Numbered from the stretch's first letter, positions 24,271-34,003 are shown. The stretch: 64,000 nt of DNA from Actinomyces sp. UMB0138 (GCF_002849225.1 NZ_PKMC01000001.1:62001-126000), one strand, 5' to 3'. Notes: generated by a model from the letters alone, not told the origin. A program made the numbers and translations.

Positions 24271-24552
24271 ATGCCACGTAGTTTGAAGAAGGGCCCCTTC
24301 GTCGACGATCACCTAATGAAAAAGGTCGATGCCGCCGTCGAATCTGGCTCCAAGAATGTAATCAAAACCTGGTCGCGCCGCAGCGTCATCACCCCCGATT
24401 TCATCGGGCTGACTTTCGCTGTGCACGACGGTCGTAAGCACGTTCCTGTTTACGTGACCGAAGCAATGGTCGGGCACAAGTTGGGCGAATTCGCCCCCAC
24501 CCGTACCTTCAGGGGTCACGACAAGGACGACCGCAAGGGTCGCCTTCGCTAG
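24271..24552 (+). CDS. rpsS: 30S ribosomal protein S19
   Basis: A 93-residue S19, a head protein contacting the A-site finger and S13. [19 protein letters not shown] and the basic [16 protein letters not shown] end are canonical. It is separated from rplB by 14 bases with an AGGAG site. Confidence 0.98.
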   Translation: MPRSLKKGPFVDDHLMKKVDAAVESGSKNVIKTWSRRSVITPDFIGLTFAVHDGRKHVPVYVTEAMVGHKLGEFAPTRTFRGHDKDDRKGRLR

Positions 24553-24586
24553 GCAACCCATCTACTGGAAGAATTGAGGCAAAACG

Positions 24587-24955
24587 ATGGAAGCCAAGGC
24601 GCAAGCGCGATTCGTGCGCTCCACGCCGATGAAGGCACGTCGCGTCGTGAACGAGATTCGCGGTAAGCGTGCCCTACAGGCCTACGACGTGCTGCGTTAT
24701 GCACCCCAGGCGGTCGCCGAAGACGTCCGCAAGGTGCTACACAGCGCAATTTTCAACGCAAAGTACCAGGCCGAAGAAAACGGCCAGAACCTAAAGCTTG
24801 AGGATCTGGTTGTTCGCGCCGCTTGGGTAGACGAAGGGCCAACCATGAAACGGTTCCAGCCCCGCGCCCAGGGCCGCGCAGGCCGCATTTTGAAGCGCAC
24901 CTCCCACATCACCGTGGTAGTTGGCGCTGACGACAAGAAGGAAGAGGTCCGATAA
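24587..24955 (+). CDS. rplV: 50S ribosomal protein L22
   Basis: A 122-residue L22, whose hairpin narrows the nascent-peptide tunnel. [20 protein letters not shown] is the usual N-terminus, and the hairpin tip [17 protein letters not shown] is intact (macrolide-sensitive form). rpsC begins immediately after its TAA. Confidence 0.97.
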   Translation: MEAKAQARFVRSTPMKARRVVNEIRGKRALQAYDVLRYAPQAVAEDVRKVLHSAIFNAKYQAEENGQNLKLEDLVVRAAWVDEGPTMKRFQPRAQGRAGRILKRTSHITVVVGADDKKEEVR

Positions 24956-25795
24956 ATGGGTCAGAAGGTTAACCCCACAGGGTTCCGTCTCGGCATCACG
25001 ACGGACCACCGCTCCCGCTGGTTCGCCGATTCGACCAAGCCGGGTCAGCGTTACTCTGACTTCGTCAAGGAAGATGTTGCCATCCGTCGCATGATGGAGG
25101 GCGAACTCGAACGTGCAGGCATTTCGAAGATCGACATCGAGCGCACCCGCGATCGTGTCCGCATCGACTTGCACACTGCTCGTCCGGGCATTGTTATTGG
25201 ACGCCGCGGCCTAGAGGCCGATCGTCTGCGCGATCAGCTCGAGAAGCTGACCGGCAAGCGCGTCCAGCTCAACATCTTGGAAGTAAAGTCCCCCGAGATC
25301 GACGCTCAGCTGGTTGCTCAGGGCATTGCCGAGCAGCTTTCCGCTCGTGTGTCGTTCCGTCGTGCGATGCGCAAGGGCATGCAGTCCGCCATGCGTTCTG
25401 GCGCCAAGGGCATTCGTGTCCAGTGCTCCGGTCGTCTGGGCGGCGCAGAAATGTCCCGTAGCGAGTTCTACCGTGAAGGTCGCGTTCCGCTACACACCCT
25501 TCGCGCCAACATCGATTACGGCTTCTACGAAGCCCGCACAACCTTCGGCCGCATTGGTGTGAAGGTTTGGATCTACAAGGGCGATATGACCGAACGCGAA
25601 TTCGCGCGTCAGCAGGCTGAGGCCGCTCCGCGTGGTCGCCGTGGCGATCGCCGTGGCCAGCGCCGCGGACGCGGTGGCAACCGCCAGCAGAACGCTTCGA
25701 AGCAGCAGGCTCCGAAGCAGGACGCCAAGGCGCAAGCAGCTGAGGCCCCCAAGGCTGAAGCTCCGGCTACCGAGAAAAAAGAAACGGAGGCCTGA
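24956..25795 (+). CDS. rpsC: 30S ribosomal protein S3 with a long low-complexity tail
   Basis: S3 of 279 residues, part of the mRNA entry channel and helicase. [14 protein letters not shown] and the KH-domain segment [19 protein letters not shown] are typical. After about residue 220 comes an Arg/Gly-rich stretch ([17 protein letters not shown]) and then an Ala/Glu/Lys/Gln tail of roughly 40 residues, longer than the Escherichia coli protein (233) but in a style common among actinobacteria. ATG 24956 abuts the rplV stop. Confidence 0.97.
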   Translation: MGQKVNPTGFRLGITTDHRSRWFADSTKPGQRYSDFVKEDVAIRRMMEGELERAGISKIDIERTRDRVRIDLHTARPGIVIGRRGLEADRLRDQLEKLTGKRVQLNILEVKSPEIDAQLVAQGIAEQLSARVSFRRAMRKGMQSAMRSGAKGIRVQCSGRLGGAEMSRSEFYREGRVPLHTLRANIDYGFYEARTTFGRIGVKVWIYKGDMTEREFARQQAEAAPRGRRGDRRGQRRGRGGNRQQNASKQQAPKQDAKAQAAEAPKAEAPATEKKETEA

Positions 25796-25798
25796 GCC

Positions 25799-26218
25799 GT
25801 GCTCATCCCTCGACGTGTTAAGTTCCGTAAGCAGCATCGCCCCAATCGGCGCGGTGTAGCCAAGGGCGGTACCCAGATCAGCTTCGGCGATTTCGGTATC
25901 CAGGCACTCGAGCACCACTATGTGACCAACCGTCAGATTGAGGCTGCCCGTATTGCCATGACCCGCTACATCAAGCGTGGCGGTAAGGTTTGGATCAACA
26001 TTTTCCCGGACCGTCCGCTAACCAAGAAGCCCGCTGAAACCCGCATGGGTTCCGGTAAGGGCGCACCCGAATGGTGGGTTGCAAACGTAAAGCCCGGCCG
26101 CATCATGTTCGAACTGGCTGGTGTTTCCGAAGACGTGGCTCGCGAGGCCCTCCGTCGTGCGCAGCACAAGCTGCCGATGCGGACTCGCTTCGTCACTCGT
26201 GAAGGTGGTGACCGCTAA
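25799..26218 (+). CDS. rplP: 50S ribosomal protein L16
   Basis: A 139-residue L16 that positions A-site t[18 protein letters not shown] and the [25 protein letters not shown] strand, followed by [14 protein letters not shown], are canonical. The start is GTG 25799, three bases after rpsC. Its TAA shares a base with the rpmC ATG. Confidence 0.97.
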   Translation: MLIPRRVKFRKQHRPNRRGVAKGGTQISFGDFGIQALEHHYVTNRQIEAARIAMTRYIKRGGKVWINIFPDRPLTKKPAETRMGSGKGAPEWWVANVKPGRIMFELAGVSEDVAREALRRAQHKLPMRTRFVTREGGDR

Positions 26219-26457
26219 TGCCTAAAGGATCGAAGGGTCTAACTGCAGCCGACCTCGACATGATGGACGAGGCGCAGCTGGCTGAAGAGCTCGATAAGGC
26301 TAAGGCCGAGCTGTTCAACCTGCGCTTCCAGATTGCGACCGGTTCCGGTGCCGACAATGGCCGGGTCCGCGCACTGCGCCGCGACATCGCCCGTATTTAC
26401 ACAATTGCGCGTGAGCGGGAGCTTGGCATCCGCACCGCGCCCGAGGCAGGTAAGTGA
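26218..26457 (+). CDS. rpmC: 50S ribosomal protein L29
   Basis: A 79-residue helical-hairpin protein at the tunnel exit. [20 protein letters not shown] and [10 protein letters not shown] give the L29 signature. ATG 26218 overlaps the L16 stop (TAATG). Confidence 0.96.
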   Translation: MPKGSKGLTAADLDMMDEAQLAEELDKAKAELFNLRFQIATGSGADNGRVRALRRDIARIYTIARERELGIRTAPEAGK

Positions 26458-26735
26458 GCAATATGAGCGAGACTGTAAACGAAGAGCGTAACCAGCGCAA
26501 GGTTCGCCGCGGCTACGTCGTCTCCGACAAAATGGAGAAGACCGTTGTGGTCGAACTGGAGGAGCGTTCTAAGCACGCTCTGTACGGCAAGGTCGTTACC
26601 AAGACCAAGAAGGTCAAGGCACACGACGAAAACAATGAGGCCGGAATCGGCGATTACGTCCTCATCATGGAGACCCGCCCGCTTTCCAAGACAAAGCGCT
26701 GGCGCGTCGCCGAAATCCTAGAGCGCGCTAAGTAA
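26454..26735 (+). CDS. rpsQ: 30S ribosomal protein S17
   Basis: A 93-residue S17 of the OB fold, an early binder of 16S helix 11. [19 protein letters not shown] and the [16 protein letters not shown] end are typical. GTG 26454 (GTGA overlap, GAGG seven bases upstream) is preferred; ATG 26463 is possible and would give the [10 protein letters not shown] start common in relatives. It is the last gene of the S10 transcript here. Confidence 0.95.
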   Translation: MSNMSETVNEERNQRKVRRGYVVSDKMEKTVVVELEERSKHALYGKVVTKTKKVKAHDENNEAGIGDYVLIMETRPLSKTKRWRVAEILERAK

Positions 26736-26746
26736 GCTGCTCTAAT

Positions 26747-26784
26747 GTTGTGGCCCGGGAGCTCTCCCGGGCCACAACTATTTA
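26747..26784 (+). terminator. Terminator closing the S10 operon after rpsQ
   Basis: A perfect 15-bp stem, GTTGTGGCCCGGGAG with CTCCCGGGCCACAAC around a two-base apex, is followed by TATTTAATT. It separates S10 from spc transcription. Confidence 0.85.
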
Positions 26785-26861
26785 ATTGGTGCGCGGGCTG
26801 AAAAGGCGAGTTTGCCGACCTTTGTTTGGGACTTAGGTGGGTGGGGTAATACCATCGACAT

Positions 26862-27077
26862 ATGGCAACGAATGGAAAAAGACGTGTGGTAGCGCCCCGC
26901 TGCCCCCTGCGTCCGGGGGAGCCCTGTACGCTTTGTCAGGCATTCGTTACGGGGCCCGAGGACTGCCAGACAGTGAAGCTGGTAATGCAGGATCCCGAGC
27001 TACGAGAGCTGCTAGCTGAGCGTCGCCGCGAATACAACGCTCAGCGTAAAGCTCAGAAGATTACGCCCGTCTCCTAA
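26862..27077 (+). CDS. Four-cysteine small protein, conserved actinobacterial type
   Basis: A 71-residue soluble protein with Cys14, Cys22, Cys25 and Cys35 in CPLRPGEPCTLCQ followed by GPEDC, then a charged helix (QDPELRELLAERRREY). The cysteine layout suggests zinc or Fe-S binding, but no ligand is proven. I recall similar small proteins in other actinobacteria, possibly the family named DUF6767; that name is uncertain. The ribosome site is weak. Its end overlaps the convergent surface-protein gene by 17 bases. Confidence 0.65.
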   Translation: MATNGKRRVVAPRCPLRPGEPCTLCQAFVTGPEDCQTVKLVMQDPELRELLAERRREYNAQRKAQKITPVS

Positions 27078-29589
27078 TCACCAGGTAGCCCGCCGCTACT
27101 AGACCGGCGGCTACCAAGAGTAATCCGCCCACGTAGGTACCGGTGTTTTGCAGGCTTTGCCCCTGCTTATGTTTTTTTGCTGGGCTAGGGCGGCTAGTAA
27201 CAGGAGTGGCAGGCTCGCCCTTTGGCTTGGCAGAAGTTGTGGGCCTTCCCTTAGATGTGCTGCCCACCGGGGTAGGACAGGGGACCTCAGCGGCTTGCTT
27301 GCCAAGCAGGGTCGCATTTGTCATGCCGGTAAGGAAATATGTTTCCCCGGTGGCATCCTTTAATCCGTCGTTGTCGGTGATTGCGTAGACATCGCAGGTA
27401 GAGGTCATTGCCAAACCTTCAAACTTTTCCTGCATCCACCCGGCGTAGCCCATAGCCACCTCCCGTAGATCCTGCCCGCTGCCGAGCTTTTGAACGGGGA
27501 TCGGTTGTTCCTTTCCGCCCTTGTTCGGGAGGCGAATGGCCTGAGCTTTCTTGATGCGGGCGGCCGGGCCATTCAACTTATCGCGTTCGATTACGGCCAA
27601 GGTATCTGGTCCCAGCACGGTGATGTCGGAAAGGCCCATCCAATCGCCCTCGGTAGAAGTGGCAGTTAGCGGGTAGGAGTACCAGGTCCAGCTCTTTGCG
27701 GCCACCTGGTAGCGTCCGATGCGAGCACTATTACCTTCCAAGGCGGCAAGCGGTTTAGCCTTGGGATCTTTCCAAAGAGGGCGCTGTACGGCCACATACA
27801 GCACCTCGTCTTTGCCGGTTCCCGTTGCGGCTACGCCTTCCAAGCCCCACTTGCCGATGTGCTCAGTAACTGACGTAGGCAGTGACACCCGTTCTTGGAT
27901 AGCCCCGTTAGCGTCGGTCCTGTAGAGGGCGTTTTGTGCCCCGCTCTTGCCCTCATGGGCGAGCCAGAAACCGCCCTCGGTGCGAGCAGCTACGCCCTCC
28001 AAGTCAAGTGAAGCAGGCAACCCAGAATCGGTTACCGTGATGCGCTCATCAATGACCGGAGAATTTTCCGCAATGTTGCCGATGCGGTAGATATAGGACT
28101 CTGCAAGGGCATCGTCCGAAACAGCATAGAGGTGGGTTGGGTCAGTCGGGTCGGGGCTGAGGCCGCTCATGGCCGTCCAACCGATGGGCGCACCGTCTTT
28201 TTCAGCCGACGTCAGGTGCATGGGGGAGTGAGCACCCTGCTTGTAAAGGTTCACGCTCGCGCGTACGCCAGCGTCGGCCTCATCGGTTTCAGAAGAGACA
28301 GCCAATATGCCCTTGGCTGGGATGGGCAGAATCCCTTCTGGGCCGTTTGTTGTAAACAGTAGCTGTTTGAAAACTGGCGTGGCGGGATCTGAAACGTCGT
28401 AAACGGCAACGAAGTTAGACCGTTCTGTAGCAACGAAGGCATAGGGAACACCGGCAAAGGTAGCGACCGCTAACCCTTCCGGCTCCGGTCCCTTCTTTTC
28501 CGCGCGCTTCTCGTTGTGCAACCCGTACTTGATGGCCAGATTTTCAATTTCGTTGCCAGAATCGTAGACCACCTTTCCGGAGGTGTCGAAAATGCTCCAC
28601 CCCCGGGAGCCGCCCTTCCAATCACCCTCATTGGCAGTGGCCACGTAGTTGTTGCCGACCCACGCGATAGCATCGGGCTCGCGGGGCACCCCCTGCAAAG
28701 ATCCCGTCGGATTGATCAAACCGTCATTCTTTACGTCGATACCTTTGAGGTCGACCTTGCCGGTCGAGAACGCGGAGGTGATCGACTTAGAAGGTAGATC
28801 GATGATCGCCACTCCATTATTTTCCTGGACAGTGACTGCCAGCTGGTTGGCCTCATTGATGCTGACATATTCGGGTTCAGGGTCGGTAGGGCTATCCCAG
28901 CCCGCAGCGGCGATTTTGGGGTCGGGATTTCCCTTCTTGTCCACGAAATAGACGGGCGTAGCCTTCCATGAACTCGGATTGGAATTCAGCTCGATCGTCT
29001 GCACGAAGCCGGCTGGTAGCTGAGGCAGGCCTCCGTCGCCCCTGTCCTCGTCGCGCTGATTCTCGATTGCGATCGCGGCATACTTCCCGTCTGGCGAGAT
29101 GGCGATGGAATCGGGCTGTCCCTTCAGGTCGATAGATGCGACTTTTTCCCGGTCGGCGATTCTTACTACGTCTACGCGCCCAGAAGGGGAATCGTAATTC
29201 TTACCAGTCTGATCTACGACTACTAGCAGGTAGTCGCCACAGGCAGCTACCGAGGTGGGTTGATCGTCCGCATCGCCCTCCTTAGCAAGATCAAATGAGC
29301 CGAGTCCTCTTGGAGCGGAAGGATCAGAAATATCCAGGAAACCAATCCGCTTTCCCGCAGCATCCGTATAGATCAGGGTGTTGCCGTCTTGCGAAACAGT
29401 CGAGATTTCGGCGTTGGTCTGGGCATTTCGGTCGGTGCCGGCAGGAACGTTTAGATACACCGGATAGGTGCTTACCCGGCCGAATGGTGCTTGGTCTGCC
29501 TCGGTGGGGGAGCCGAGGGCGGAAAGTGGGAGGCCGGCAAGCATGCTGAGCACGGCGGTTCCCGCTAAAGTGCGACGCAGAGTGTGCAT
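27061..29589 (-). CDS. Sortase-anchored phytase/esterase-like beta-propeller surface protein
   Basis: An 842-residue exported protein. Residues 1-27 are a Sec signal peptide. Residues of roughly 35-430 form a propeller of repeated strands (SVAACGDYLLVVVD, PDSIAISPDGKYAAIAIENQ, EPDAIAWVGNNYVATANEGD), like the choice-of-anchor I domain. Residues of roughly 450-750 resemble the Esterase-like activity of phytase domain (PF13449), with repeated LEGVA segments. A Pro/Lys/Thr-rich linker leads to LQNTG (813-817), a hydrophobic helix and RRRA, a cell-wall sorting signal with Gln in place of the Pro of LPxTG. It is probably a wall-anchored phosphoesterase or structural propeller; the substrate is unknown. 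Confidence 0.8.
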   Translation of the reverse strand: MHTLRRTLAGTAVLSMLAGLPLSALGSPTEADQAPFGRVSTYPVYLNVPAGTDRNAQTNAEISTVSQDGNTLIYTDAAGKRIGFLDISDPSAPRGLGSFDLAKEGDADDQPTSVAACGDYLLVVVDQTGKNYDSPSGRVDVVRIADREKVASIDLKGQPDSIAISPDGKYAAIAIENQRDEDRGDGGLPQLPAGFVQTIELNSNPSSWKATPVYFVDKKGNPDPKIAAAGWDSPTDPEPEYVSINEANQLAVTVQENNGVAIIDLPSKSITSAFSTGKVDLKGIDVKNDGLINPTGSLQGVPREPDAIAWVGNNYVATANEGDWKGGSRGWSIFDTSGKVVYDSGNEIENLAIKYGLHNEKRAEKKGPEPEGLAVATFAGVPYAFVATERSNFVAVYDVSDPATPVFKQLLFTTNGPEGILPIPAKGILAVSSETDEADAGVRASVNLYKQGAHSPMHLTSAEKDGAPIGWTAMSGLSPDPTDPTHLYAVSDDALAESYIYRIGNIAENSPVIDERITVTDSGLPASLDLEGVAARTEGGFWLAHEGKSGAQNALYRTDANGAIQERVSLPTSVTEHIGKWGLEGVAATGTGKDEVLYVAVQRPLWKDPKAKPLAALEGNSARIGRYQVAAKSWTWYSYPLTATSTEGDWMGLSDITVLGPDTLAVIERDKLNGPAARIKKAQAIRLPNKGGKEQPIPVQKLGSGQDLREVAMGYAGWMQEKFEGLAMTSTCDVYAITDNDGLKDATGETYFLTGMTNATLLGKQAAEVPCPTPVGSTSKGRPTTSAKPKGEPATPVTSRPSPAKKHKQGQSLQNTGTYVGGLLLVAAGLVAAGYLVIRRRA

Positions 29590-29819
29590 AAGAATCCTTT
29601 CTAGACGGCTTAATAAAACCGCGAAAGGGTGAACTAGCTCTCTTGCTTAGGTAAAGGAATGGTGAACTTGCGCACGTATTTGTAAATGACTGCTCAGCAA
29701 TTCTTCTTAGAAATATATTAAGTGCCTGGTGAAAGAAAAGATAGACAATATGTTCCACCATGAGTGTGATGCAGATATCAAAAAGATTACAAAATTTAGG
29801 TAAGGAAGAATGAATATAA

Positions 29820-29853
29820 AAATCTGGGGGCGGAATTATCCGCCCCCAGATTT
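29820..29853 (-). terminator. Terminator of the aspA-transporter operon
   Basis: A perfect 15-bp stem, AAATCTGGGGGCGGA with TCCGCCCCCAGATTT, four-base loop, followed on the - strand by TTATATT. The neighbouring 29590-29819 carries no gene and should hold the promoter of the surface-protein gene, which I could not place. Confidence 0.85.
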
Positions 29854-29864
29854 ATTGCAGGTTA

Positions 29865-31232
29865 CTAGGCAGTTATCTGTTCTTGCTGCTTGGATTCATC
29901 GGTTTCGACGTCATAGACAAACGGGTGCTTGCCATCAAGCGTCTCTGCCACCCGTTGCTTGTCAATGGTGTGCGTCCAGGTGGCCACGATCAGGGTTGCT
30001 ACAGCGTTGCCGATGTAGTTGGTCAGGGTACGGGCCTCGTCCATCAGACGGTCAATGCCAACGATGAGCGAGACGCCGTCCACGAGCTCGGGCCGGTATG
30101 TTTCCAGACCAGCGGCCAGGGTGGCTAGCCCAGCGCCCGTGACGCCCGCGATGCCCTTGGACGCAATGATCAAGAAGACCAGTAGTCCGATCTGTTCTCC
30201 GAGGCCCATGGGCTTGTTCATCGCATCGGAGATGAAGATCGCGCACATGGTTACGTACATCGACGAGCCGTCCAGATTGAACGAGTAACCCGTAGGAATT
30301 ACCAGGCCGACGGTAGCCTTGTCGACCCCCATGTGCTCTAGCTTCTGCATCAGGTGAGGCAAGCCGGTTTCAGAGGAGGAGGTTGCTAGCACGATGATGA
30401 TTTCGTTTGCCAGGTACTTGAAGAGCTTGCCAATAGACAGGCCGGTGAAGATCTTCAGCATTACGCCCAGGACCAGGAAGATGAAGATTGCGCAGGTGGC
30501 GTAGTAGGTAAGGATCAGTTTCGCAAGGGCCAAAACTGCCTTCCAACCGGTGGTAGCCATGACGCCTGCCATTGCGCCAAATGCGCCGATCGGGGCCAGC
30601 CAAAGGATCCAGCCCATGATCTTGAAGACGATCTTCTGCACGGACTCGACCAGGGTCAACACGGGTTCGCCGGCCTTGCCCATGCCAAGGAGAGCGAAGC
30701 CCACCAACAGCGCCACGATTAGCACCTGGAGCACGTTGTGCGAGGTTAGGGGCGAGAAGACGGACTCGGGGATCAGCCCCTGGATGAAACCGACAACGCC
30801 GCCCGGGCCGTCAGCTTTCTTCTGGACTTCGTAGTGCAGGTTCTGCAAATTCAGTCCGGAGCCAGCCTTCACAAAGTTGCCTACTGCCAGACCGATCCCC
30901 AATGCGAAGGTGGTCATCGTGATGAAGTAGGCCAGCGCTATGCCGCCGATTTTGCCTACTGTTGCGGCGGCCTTGACCGAACCTACGCCCTGCACGATCG
31001 TGCAGAAGATGATGGCGGGAACCATCATCTTGATCAGCCCGACGAAGGCTGACCCAAGGAAGGCAAGGCCTGCGACTCGTTCGCCGAAGATGGAGCCGAC
31101 CACTATACCGGCGACAACCCCGACGATCACGGCAACAAACAGCCATTTCATTTTGCTGTTAGAGGGCTCCTTCTTTTTTGCGGCTGCGGTTACAGCCTGC
31201 CCAGAGGAGGAGCCTTTTTGCTCTGATTTCAT
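29865..31232 (-). CDS. Dicarboxylate/amino acid:cation symporter (DAACS family, DctA-like)
   Basis: A 455-residue secondary transporter with about eight membrane helices and the two re-entrant hairpins of the GltPh fold. The serine-rich tip SSSETGLPHLMQKLE, the VIPTGYSFNLDGSSMY motif and GIDRLMDEARTLTNYIGNAVAT correspond closely to DctA, so C4-dicarboxylate (fumarate, malate, succinate) or aspartate uptake is likely. It lies 27 bases behind aspartase on the same strand, so substrate import and deamination are probably linked. ATG 31232 has GGAG upstream. Confidence 0.9.
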   Translation of the reverse strand: MKSEQKGSSSGQAVTAAAKKKEPSNSKMKWLFVAVIVGVVAGIVVGSIFGERVAGLAFLGSAFVGLIKMMVPAIIFCTIVQGVGSVKAAATVGKIGGIALAYFITMTTFALGIGLAVGNFVKAGSGLNLQNLHYEVQKKADGPGGVVGFIQGLIPESVFSPLTSHNVLQVLIVALLVGFALLGMGKAGEPVLTLVESVQKIVFKIMGWILWLAPIGAFGAMAGVMATTGWKAVLALAKLILTYYATCAIFIFLVLGVMLKIFTGLSIGKLFKYLANEIIIVLATSSSETGLPHLMQKLEHMGVDKATVGLVIPTGYSFNLDGSSMYVTMCAIFISDAMNKPMGLGEQIGLLVFLIIASKGIAGVTGAGLATLAAGLETYRPELVDGVSLIVGIDRLMDEARTLTNYIGNAVATLIVATWTHTIDKQRVAETLDGKHPFVYDVETDESKQQEQITA

Positions 31233-31259
31233 TCGTAACTCCGAAATTCTTAGATGGGT

Positions 31260-32678
31260 TTAGTTGGCGTCGTACAGCTCGCCAGAGTAGTGCGGATGCA
31301 TAAGGTTTTCCGGGGATAAGATTTCGTCGATCTTATCTTCTGGTAGCAACCCCTTTTCTAGGATTACTTCCTTCACCGACTTGCCAGTAGCAGCGCACTC
31401 CTTACCGATCTGGTCGCCAGCAGCGTGCCCAATTACATCGTTAAAATAGGTGACTATGCCGATGGAGTTCATAACGTAGTCGTAGCAGCGTTCGCGATTT
31501 GCGGTGATACCTTCGATGCAGCGTTCACGCAGCGTCCTGCAGGCGTTGGTAAGTAACTGTAGTGATTCGAACACGGAGGCTGCCAAGGCTGGTTCCATGA
31601 CATTTAGTTCCAATTGTCCTGCTTCTGCGGCGAACATAACCGTGGTGTTGTTGCCGAAGACTTTGAAGCAAGCTTGGTTTACGACCTCGGGAATAACGGG
31701 ATTTACTTTTGCCGGCATAATCGAAGAACCAGCCTGCAGTTCAGGAAGGTTGATCTCTTTTAGACCGGCGCGAGGCCCCGAGGCCAGGAGGCGAAGATCG
31801 TTGCAGATCTTCGACAGTTTCATGGCAAGCCTATTGAGGGCGGCGTGCACCATCACGTAGGCGCCGTTGTCGTAGGTGGCCTCGATTAGGTCGGGCGAGG
31901 ATACCACGTCGTATCCCGTCACCTCGCCAAGCTTGGCAGCTGCGGCCTTGGCGTATCCCGGAGGAGTGTTTACGCCGGTACCGATTGCGGTAGCGCCGAG
32001 GTTCACCTGCAGTAGCAGCTGTGTGCAAAATTCGATGGTCTTTAGATCTTCGGTTAGGTTGTGCTCATAACCGTGAAACTCTTGGCCCAATGTCATGGGG
32101 ACGGCATCCTGCAACTGGGTGCGACCCATCTTCAGCACATCTTCGAACTCGGTGCCCTTTTTCCCGAAGGCGCCAATGAGGGCTTCCAATTCTTCAGTTA
32201 GCTTTTGCTTGAGGGCGTAAACGGCCATGCGGAAACCGGTTGGGTAGGCGTCATTTGTTGATTGCGATTTGTTCACGTGGTCGTTGGGGTGTACAACGTC
32301 GTAACGCCCCTTCTCAAGCCCTAGGGTTTCTAGGGCCAGATTGGCAATGACCTCGTTTGTATTCATGTTTACCGATGTCCCGGCGCCCCCTTGGAACACG
32401 TCAATGGGGAACTGATCCATGCAGCGACCTTCGTCTAGGATCAGGTCACAGGCCTTGACGATGGCCTCACCAATTTTGGTGGGCAGTGCGTGGCAGGCCA
32501 TGTTTGCCAGCGCGCAAGCCTTCTTTACTTGCACCATTGCGCGCACAAACTCCGGGACATCTTGGATCTTTTTCCCAGAGATTTGGAAGTTCTCGATTGC
32601 CCTGGCTGTGTGGACTCCGTAAAAGTTCTGATCTGCAATTTCTTTTGTGCCAATCAGGTCCTCTTCGACGCGAGACAT
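31260..32678 (-). CDS. aspA: Aspartate ammonia-lyase
   Basis: A 472-residue tetrameric lyase of the aspartase/fumarase superfamily, giving fumarate and ammonia from aspartate. [14 protein letters not shown] (98-111), [19 protein letters not shown] (132-150) and the mobile loop [11 protein letters not shown] (317-327, catalytic Ser318) are complete. The whole-protein pattern ([22 protein letters not shown]) is aspartase rather than fumarase. ATG 32678 with AGAGGTAA is chosen over the longer frame to 32729. With the transporter it forms an aspartate/C4-dicarboxylate module, which in other bacteria feeds fumarate respiration. Confidence 0.95.
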   Translation of the reverse strand: MSRVEEDLIGTKEIADQNFYGVHTARAIENFQISGKKIQDVPEFVRAMVQVKKACALANMACHALPTKIGEAIVKACDLILDEGRCMDQFPIDVFQGGAGTSVNMNTNEVIANLALETLGLEKGRYDVVHPNDHVNKSQSTNDAYPTGFRMAVYALKQKLTEELEALIGAFGKKGTEFEDVLKMGRTQLQDAVPMTLGQEFHGYEHNLTEDLKTIEFCTQLLLQVNLGATAIGTGVNTPPGYAKAAAAKLGEVTGYDVVSSPDLIEATYDNGAYVMVHAALNRLAMKLSKICNDLRLLASGPRAGLKEINLPELQAGSSIMPAKVNPVIPEVVNQACFKVFGNNTTVMFAAEAGQLELNVMEPALAASVFESLQLLTNACRTLRERCIEGITANRERCYDYVMNSIGIVTYFNDVIGHAAGDQIGKECAATGKSVKEVILEKGLLPEDKIDEILSPENLMHPHYSGELYDAN

Positions 32679-32815
32679 ATTTACCTCTACTAGTTCGTAG
32701 TTATCGCTTATGGGGCGATTGCCGCTCAATTACGGTCTGGCCCAAGTGTAAACTACCTGCCAAGCATCGGCGGTGCCTTGAGTCCCAAAACTAAAATATT
32801 AATTGTTTTTAATAG

Positions 32816-33634
32816 TTAGATGAGTTTTAAATACTCAAATGCATTCTTAATCCCATCCTCATCTACTGAGGTGGTGGTCCATTTGGAGATTTCTTTTATT
32901 TCGTCGATAGCATTTCCCATAGCGATGGATGTTCCTACTGTTTTCATCATCGGGCCATCGTTCGCACTGTCGCCAATGCCGATCGTTTGCTCTAGGGGAA
33001 TGTCTAAATGCATAACCACCTGCCGCACTCCGCTGGCTTTGGAGATGTTTGCCGGTACCAACTCGCCGCCCTCGGTGCCTTCTGCTGTAACAGAGCCAGC
33101 AACGATGGTGAAGCGGTCGCCGAAGTGTTCAATGACGTCCTCTAGGGAGGCGCTCGCCGTCGGTGGCAGAGTGAACGTACACTTCCCGCAGCTGGTAGGA
33201 GTACCGGTCTTTAGGTACGGAGCGACCTGGTGTAGGTACGGTGTCCAGTCCCCTGCGATCCGATCGGCGCCCGCGCCGGAGTAGGAGTCAAGGAATTCCT
33301 TAGAGGGCATGATTCGATCCGGCCCCTGCCAAATCCAATATCCGCCAACCGAATTGATGAAATTCGAGATCTCGATAATGTCCTCGTCTGAAATGCGCTC
33401 GTCGAAGATTACCTCGTCCTCGCAGGTAACGTAGGTGCCGTTTGCTCCCACAAGCCCAGAAATGCCAAGGTCCCACAGCCATGGGTACACCTCCGGGTAA
33501 GAGCGGCCGGTGCACATGAATAGCTTGTGGCCATTTTGCGCTGCTCTCTGACAGGCTTCCACGGCAGATCGTGGAGCCTGCTGGGAAGAATTGATTAGGG
33601 TGCCATCTACATCAAGGAACACGAGTTTCTGCAT
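32816..33634 (-). CDS. HAD-superfamily hydrolase, Cof subfamily
   Basis: A 272-residue phosphatase-type protein. FLDVDGTLINSS at 6-17 carries the nucleophile Asp8 and the acid/base Asp10; a C2-type cap follows; GIGDSANDGPMM near residue 215 supplies the magnesium-binding acids. Cof-type HADs act on sugar phosphates, FMN or other small phosphoesters; the substrate cannot be told. It is a single gene on the - strand, divergent from the spc operon. Confidence 0.9.
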   Translation of the reverse strand: MQKLVFLDVDGTLINSSQQAPRSAVEACQRAAQNGHKLFMCTGRSYPEVYPWLWDLGISGLVGANGTYVTCEDEVIFDERISDEDIIEISNFINSVGGYWIWQGPDRIMPSKEFLDSYSGAGADRIAGDWTPYLHQVAPYLKTGTPTSCGKCTFTLPPTASASLEDVIEHFGDRFTIVAGSVTAEGTEGGELVPANISKASGVRQVVMHLDIPLEQTIGIGDSANDGPMMKTVGTSIAMGNAIDEIKEISKWTTTSVDEDGIKNAFEYLKLI

Positions 33635-34003
33635 GCCTGTATCGTCTCATACGCTCCCGCACCGGTCTACGTAGCAGAAGGGAAAAAGAGCTTTCCAGCC
33701 TGGGAGCTTGGTGAGCAAAGGCACAGGGGTGAATCAAGGGAGACTGGTTTCATTTGTAAGCCTAAATAGGTAGGCTTGTTGAGTTGCGTGTCTACTAGTC
33801 TACCTAGTGGGAGTGCCGGACTGCCAATAGTTCAGCCACTCGGGAGCAGCCTACGACGTGGGTTTTGCAGAGACCTGGCACATGTTGTGCCCGAGTCTGC
33901 GACTCACCTCTCAGGCGCCGGAGTACGCAATGGTACAGATACGTTCGGCTAGGCTCACGGGCTTTACCCAAAGAGAACCGGCACGACGACAGGAGATTAC
34001 TCA
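33635..34003. promoter_or_regulatory. Divergent non-coding region between the HAD gene and the spc operon
   Basis: These 369 bases carry no credible gene. AAGCCTA (33758-33764) and TAGGCTT (33771-33777) form a seven-base inverted repeat around AATAGG, a possible operator. GAGTC and GACTC (33893-33905) form a small hairpin around TGC, overlapping a CCCGAGT also seen before tuf and rpsJ. A promoter for rplN must lie here, but no convincing -35/-10 pair was found. Confidence 0.45.

Noticed and set aside
31260..32678. Reading aspA as class II fumarase
   Set aside because: The fumarase and aspartase families share the [11 protein letters not shown] loop, but the remaining segments follow aspartase and the gene is paired with a C4-dicarboxylate carrier.
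33635..34003. A tRNA gene in the HAD-spc spacer
   Set aside because: No T-loop TTCRA context and no cloverleaf could be drawn.
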